Positions 28,001 to 34,000 of a stretch of DNA of 64,000 nucleotides are shown here, one piece after another. The stretch is taken from NCBI GenBank assembly GCA_903813345.2, contig CAIIXF020000009.1, forward strand, positions 13,030,347-13,094,346, in the 5' to 3' direction. The translations under genes were made by a program, and so were the position numbers. The notes under the pieces were generated by a model. That model did not search any database. It had not been told where the DNA came from and worked only from the letters and a program-made list of their open reading frames with translations. Positions within the stretch are counted from its first letter, which is position 1, and each line of letters starts with the position of its first letter. The stretch is from Owenia fusiformis. Its lineage: Eukaryota; Annelida; Polychaeta; Sabellida; Oweniidae.

Positions 28001-31000
28001 TATCATTCCGCAAAGTGTTTCGTCATCTTTCTCGTGAGTTCTATGCATTACATTTAATTTTACATTTCCATGAATGATTAATTTAATTCTGGTATGAAAA
28101 TATTGAAAATGACTATGTAAGCTTTCCGATGATGTGCTGTATTCTGTGGCTAGCTATTTCATATCGTTAAAACGGTATACCGTTATGTAGTTAGTCCGCG
28201 AAACTATTCCGTTATTTATTCTTAAAGTTATATGCGTTACACTTACTAACATCTCAGTTTCTATATGTTTTATTCATTTCTGCCATAAAGGCAGAAGTGA
28301 AACAGAGAAACTATTATTGATTTCCAAAACAGTTTCCTATACTTTCAATTAAAGAAAATGTAGTCAAACAACATCGTTGTTCACATATTATGGAGGCCAT
28401 TTTGAATTACCTGTGATCGATTACTAGGATTTGCGCATGCGAAAATAACCATATGGCAGCAGTTGGTATTTAATACAGTGAATCACAGGTGATTTCCTTT
28501 CAAATGAAGAACTTTCTCGGCAAATAATGGAAACAATAGATAGGATAACAAATGAGGAAGTATCTGTCAATCAAATAAAAACTCTTTATGACACATTTGT
28601 TAAAACAGTGTCAACAGAAATGGACCGTTTATGTGAACCTATACCCCAGCAAACCAATCCAACCCACAAACGTTCTAAATCATGTAGAAAACCTTATTGG
28701 AGTGCTGAGCTTCAATCATTATGGGATAAGGTTCAAAAAGCTGAGCAAACATGGATACAATGCAAAGATACAGCGAAAAGACAATGTCTCAAAGCAACTT
28801 ATTGTATTGAAAGGCGTTGTTTTGATAGAAGTCTAAGGAAAGCTAAGCGCAGATATCAGAAGCAAGAACAAGACCATCTATTTGATCTGTACAAATCATC
28901 CAGTTCACAGGACTTTTGGAAATACATAGGGAAAATAGGAATAGCAAACGAGCGTACCAAAGATGTTCCGTGGACAATGAAAAATCAATCTGGTGAATTG
29001 GTGTATGATAAACAGCTAGTTCTGAACCACTGGGCTGACACATATGAAAAATTATATTCATCCGCTCAGAATAATCCTATGTTTGACTCTGAACACTTAG
29101 AATATATAAAACAACAAGTAGCCAATATAGAAGGTAATGCTACTGACAATAATTTAGACATAAATAAAGATATTTCATTTAAAGAGGTTGTAGAGGCAGT
29201 CGGTAGGGCCAAAGTTCGTAAAGCTGTAGGAATTGACTCTATACCAGCCGAGGCTTTGAAAAATCCACTTTGTATAACCATGTTACACAGAATTATGGTA
29301 CTCTGTTTTAACTCTGGCACTGTGCCAAGTCAGTGGATGGAGGGTATTATACACCCAATATATAAAGATGGAGACCCATGTAATCCTCTGAACTATCGTG
29401 CCATTACATTAATATCTGTGCCTTGCAAGGTCTACACTGATATTTTGAACAAGCGCCTAACTCAATTCCTTGAGGACAATAACCTTATTCATGATGAACA
29501 AGGGGGCTTTCGCAAGGGACGTGGTTGTCAAGAACAAGTTCACAGTGTATACTCAATCATCAATAATAGGAAACTGTTCTAAGCTTGATACTTTTATTTG
29601 CTACATTGACGCAACTAAGGCATTCTCGAGTGTTAATCGAGACTGCCTATGGTATAAACTCAATAAGATTGGCATGAAAGGCAAAATCTTTAAAGCAGTT
29701 CAATCCCTATATGAAGATGTGACATGTAACATTCGCATAAATGGTCTACTATCTCCAAAAGTAAACGTAAGCAATGGCTGCCGGGAAGGCTGTCTGCTAT
29801 CCCCGACATTATTTTCAGTGTATGTGAATGATCTAGTGTCCGACATTAAGAGTCTACAATGTGGAATACAAATGGAGGACGAGAACATAGGCATCCTTCT
29901 TTATGCTGATGACATAGCGCTTATTGCAAGCTCAGCTGATAACTTACAACAGATGTTAAACACTCTACATGAATGGTGCCGCAAATGGAGACTTCTAATT
30001 AACCCTCGAAAATCTAAAATAGTGCATTATCGCCCAAAATCACATCCTAGGTCAGACTTTGCTTTTAAATGTGGGGACTTTGATCTGGATTATACAGACA
30101 CTTATAAATATCTGGGGATCTGGCTCCAAGAGCATGTGGACTCAACACATTCTGCCAGAAAAATTGCAAAATCAGCAAATAGAGCCCTGAGTGTGATTAT
30201 CAGCAAATACAAGCAAACTGGGGGTATGGAGTTCGCAGTTTACAACAAGCTATATGACTCTTTAGTCCAGCCTATACTAAACTATGGCTCATCTATATTT
30301 GGCCTCAACCAACATCAATGCCTGAACAATGTTCAAAATAAAGCTGGCAAGTTCTTTCTAGGTGTAAACAAACGCACTAGTAATGAGGCTGTTAGAGGAG
30401 ATCTCGGATGGGACACTCCACATTTAAAACAAAAGGTGGAATGTGCTAGATTGTTCATTAAACTGAAGTCCATGAATCAGAATAGGCTGAATTTTAAAAT
30501 ACATGAATGGTCCATTAAACGGAAAAGCAGTTGGGACTTTAAAGTTAATTCAATGTTAAATACATGTAATATAAATTTCACTGGTCATACCAAGGACATT
30601 TTAAAACAGTTTACTAACTCTCTTCGAAATTCTGATAAATTTATCCATAACATATGGGATGATAGAAATAATGAAATTAATGGCAATAAATTGAGGCAAT
30701 ATAGACTGTACAAATATGGTGTTTGCAAGGAAGGGTATTTGGCCCTACCAAAGCATCACCGTAGGTCACTCGCTAGATTCAGAACTGGTACTTTACCCTT
30801 AGCAATTGAAACAGGGCGCTACACAGGTATACCATTACACGAAAGGAAATGCTTATTATGTGACATGAATTGTATTGAAGATGAAAAGCATTTCTTATTA
30901 GAATGTAGCCATTATGATGATCTAAGATGTGATTTTTATGAAAATGTTAAACAAAAATTGCCTTATTTAGATGTAACATCAGCCAATTCTACACTTCTTT

Positions 31001-34000
31001 TTGTCTCCATTATGAATTGTACTTCACTCCAAAGACCATTAGGAGCTTTAGTTTATAATATGTGCAATAAGAGATCTCTTAATATTGATAGGCTATAATC
31101 ACTAAATGAGTATGCATGTCACCTAAGTTTCCTTTATAAAATATTTATTTAAAATGTATCTAGTCAGAAACTCCTTGGTTTTATGATGCCTCTTTTTAGT
31201 GCTTCGAGCTATCAACCTTGGGGAAGATGGTCTCAATTCACTACTGCAGAGGTGTATATTATCTATGGGGTTCTTTTTTATTTATTCACTGCTCATGCAA
31301 ATCACATTTAGTGCAATATATGTATTTATTACTCAATATGCATCTCACATTTAGTGCAATATATGCATTTATTGTAATATTTGTCTTCAAACATATGCAT
31401 TACGTATTTCACATTTAGTGCAATATTCATATTAATTGTAATATTTGACCATATGCAATATACTACTTACATTTAGTGCAATATATGTATTTATCATGCA
31501 ATATGCATCTCACATTTAGTGCAATACATGCATTTATTGTAATATTTGTCTTCAACCGATGCATTGTGTATTTCACATTTAGTGCAATGTTTATATTTAT
31601 TGTATTATTTGACCATAGTGCAACATGCTACTTACATTAAGTGCAATATATGAATTTATTGTTATAACAGTCTTCGACCATATGCATGATACAATTCACA
31701 TTTAGTGCGATATTTGTATTTATTGTAATTTTTGACCATATGCAACATGCTACTCTCATTTAGTGCAATATATGTATTTAATATAATGATTGACAATATC
31801 ATTCCATGAACTGCTTATTTATTTATGCCAAACTGATTAATCAGACTGAATTTATATCATTGGTTATTAATCATGTATAAATTTTTACCAGGGACATTTT
31901 TTGTCTCTGTCTTTATGAGTGTTGACCCAAGCTGCCCATTGGGGGTAGTAATGGGTGACACTCAGATATAATGTATACTGTGTCTCATAAGTCGGCACCG
32001 GCTGGTGATGTTACAAAATGTTGTTTTTATTATGTATTTTATATGTATATTGTAATGTCAGTGACACAAAAATAAACTATTTTAAACTAAAACTAAACTA
32101 AACTAATATAACTTAATTAAATTTAATTAAAATTAATTAGCTGGTTCATTTCAGGGACCAATAACGGATTGTTGTGGTCATGTGGAACACAAACAGATGA
32201 TCCAGCGGTAATGATATTATACAGATTTACATGTGGTAAGTGTCCCAGTAATTGTTGTGTCGGATAACGTATTAGTTTCATGACTTCAATATTAAAGAAA
32301 GAAGACATTTTCCTGATATGAAATCTTTTTGCTCAGTTAAATGTTTATTCATTGATAAATACAAAAAACAAGAATATTTAAATACCAATTTATTTATATC
32401 AGTGGATAAGATCAATTAAAGCAATTTCAGCAACTTTACCTTAATCTACTTTGGCATGGGGCGGCACATGATACATGATGCTAATTAAACATCTATCATT
32501 GGATTCAAACTCATGTTCGTTCTCAAGCGAAGACCATGTTTTACGTAACAAATTATTACGCAATTATCGGGGATGTGACACCTGGATATATAGGGTGTCT
32601 CAAAAAATGTACCCAAAAGTATATCAAGAGCACAGATAAACCAATCAATATTTTCAGACATTTTTGCATGGTCATGTAGCCAAAACATGGACGTTTTCTC
32701 CCGAATACACTATTTTTATTTCAGTCTTGTCTTTTTGATGCTTTAACCCTTTACCTTTTACACCACATAATCGATGTAACCTCATATTTCGATGACAGCC
32801 TGTATCCTTACTGCTGCATTGTTCATAACATTTGATAATAATTCCTGTGGAATGTTTTTGATTTCTCTTTGGATGTTGCCCTTAGGTTGTTTTAGGTCTT
32901 TTTGCTTGGAATGAGCATTACAACACTCCTTCAAATAGCCACAGAGAAAAATGTTTGAGGATGATGATGGCAGAACAAACATAGATAATCAGGTCAATTA
33001 TCGGCAAATGATTCAGGAGTTACCTTCCAGAGTTAGGCAGGCTAGCCTGAGACCAAATGATATCCAAATGAAAACACAGTGGTCTCAAATTGATACTCAC
33101 AACAGAAGCTGCACTAGAATCCCAACCAATGCAGTTTCTTGAACCTCTGACCTTTAAGTATAAGATATTGTGAGGGCCGCCCTATTCACCATATTTGACA
33201 ACCCATACTTTTTTCTCTGAGGCTATTTAAAGGACCATTTTTATGCTAACCCCAAGCTAAGAGACCTTGAACAACTTAAGACCAGCATCAAAACAGAAAT
33301 CAAATCATTTCACCAGAAATATCAAATGTGATGAACAATGTAGTGGTAAGGATGCAGACTATCATCGAAATATGAGGTTACAAAGAATAGTGGTGTAAAG
33401 GCAACGGGTGAAAGTATCAAAAAGGCAAAACTGAACTAAAAACTGTGTTTAGGAGAAAAAGCTTTCATATTTCATCTACAAGACCATGCAAAAAATGTCT
33501 GAAAATATTGATTGGTTTGTCTATGGTGTTGATATACTTTTGGGTACATTTTTTGAGACACCATGCTGTGGACCAGGCAGATAGCTCCCATGATAGAATG
33601 GGTAATGAGGTATCTGACTCCCGACCGTTCTTGGTAGATCGCGAAGACCTGACTCCCAAAGCGAATACTGCGGTAGATAGCCCCTTGGTTAAAAGGTTTT
33701 TGACACCCAATCATGCTTAGAAGATCGCAGAGACAAAAGTACAGTAGATAGCACCGATGGAGATCTCCCGTACTGTACGGACGATTGCTAATTTTGAGAT
33801 TGAATAATTGTAGTTGGGGTTTAGAAACGAATCAATTGAATGAGTGTAAATGCCATACCATCCGATACATTTACACATCTCATTGGAGACTCCCTGGAAA
33901 CGATATACTAATTAAAGAGAAGGGAATGATGGTGTAAGAGGCGGGGATGTGGCCCGCCTGTGTATAAACATTGCTTGCTATTGCCCAATAAATCAAAAGA

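Larger units (their letters stand above)
28490..32105 (+). mobile_element. 5'-truncated LINE (Nimb/CR1/I-like)
   Basis: A non-LTR element begins inside its ORF2, without an endonuclease. It runs through reverse transcriptase and a terminal zinc-knuckle region to a stop at 31098. A 3' untranslated region follows, with a tandem repeat and a TCTCATAAGTCGGCACCGG stem-loop, ending in a TAAAC/TAAACTA-type tail near 32105. It lies in the gene's intron in sense orientation. Confidence 0.85.
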
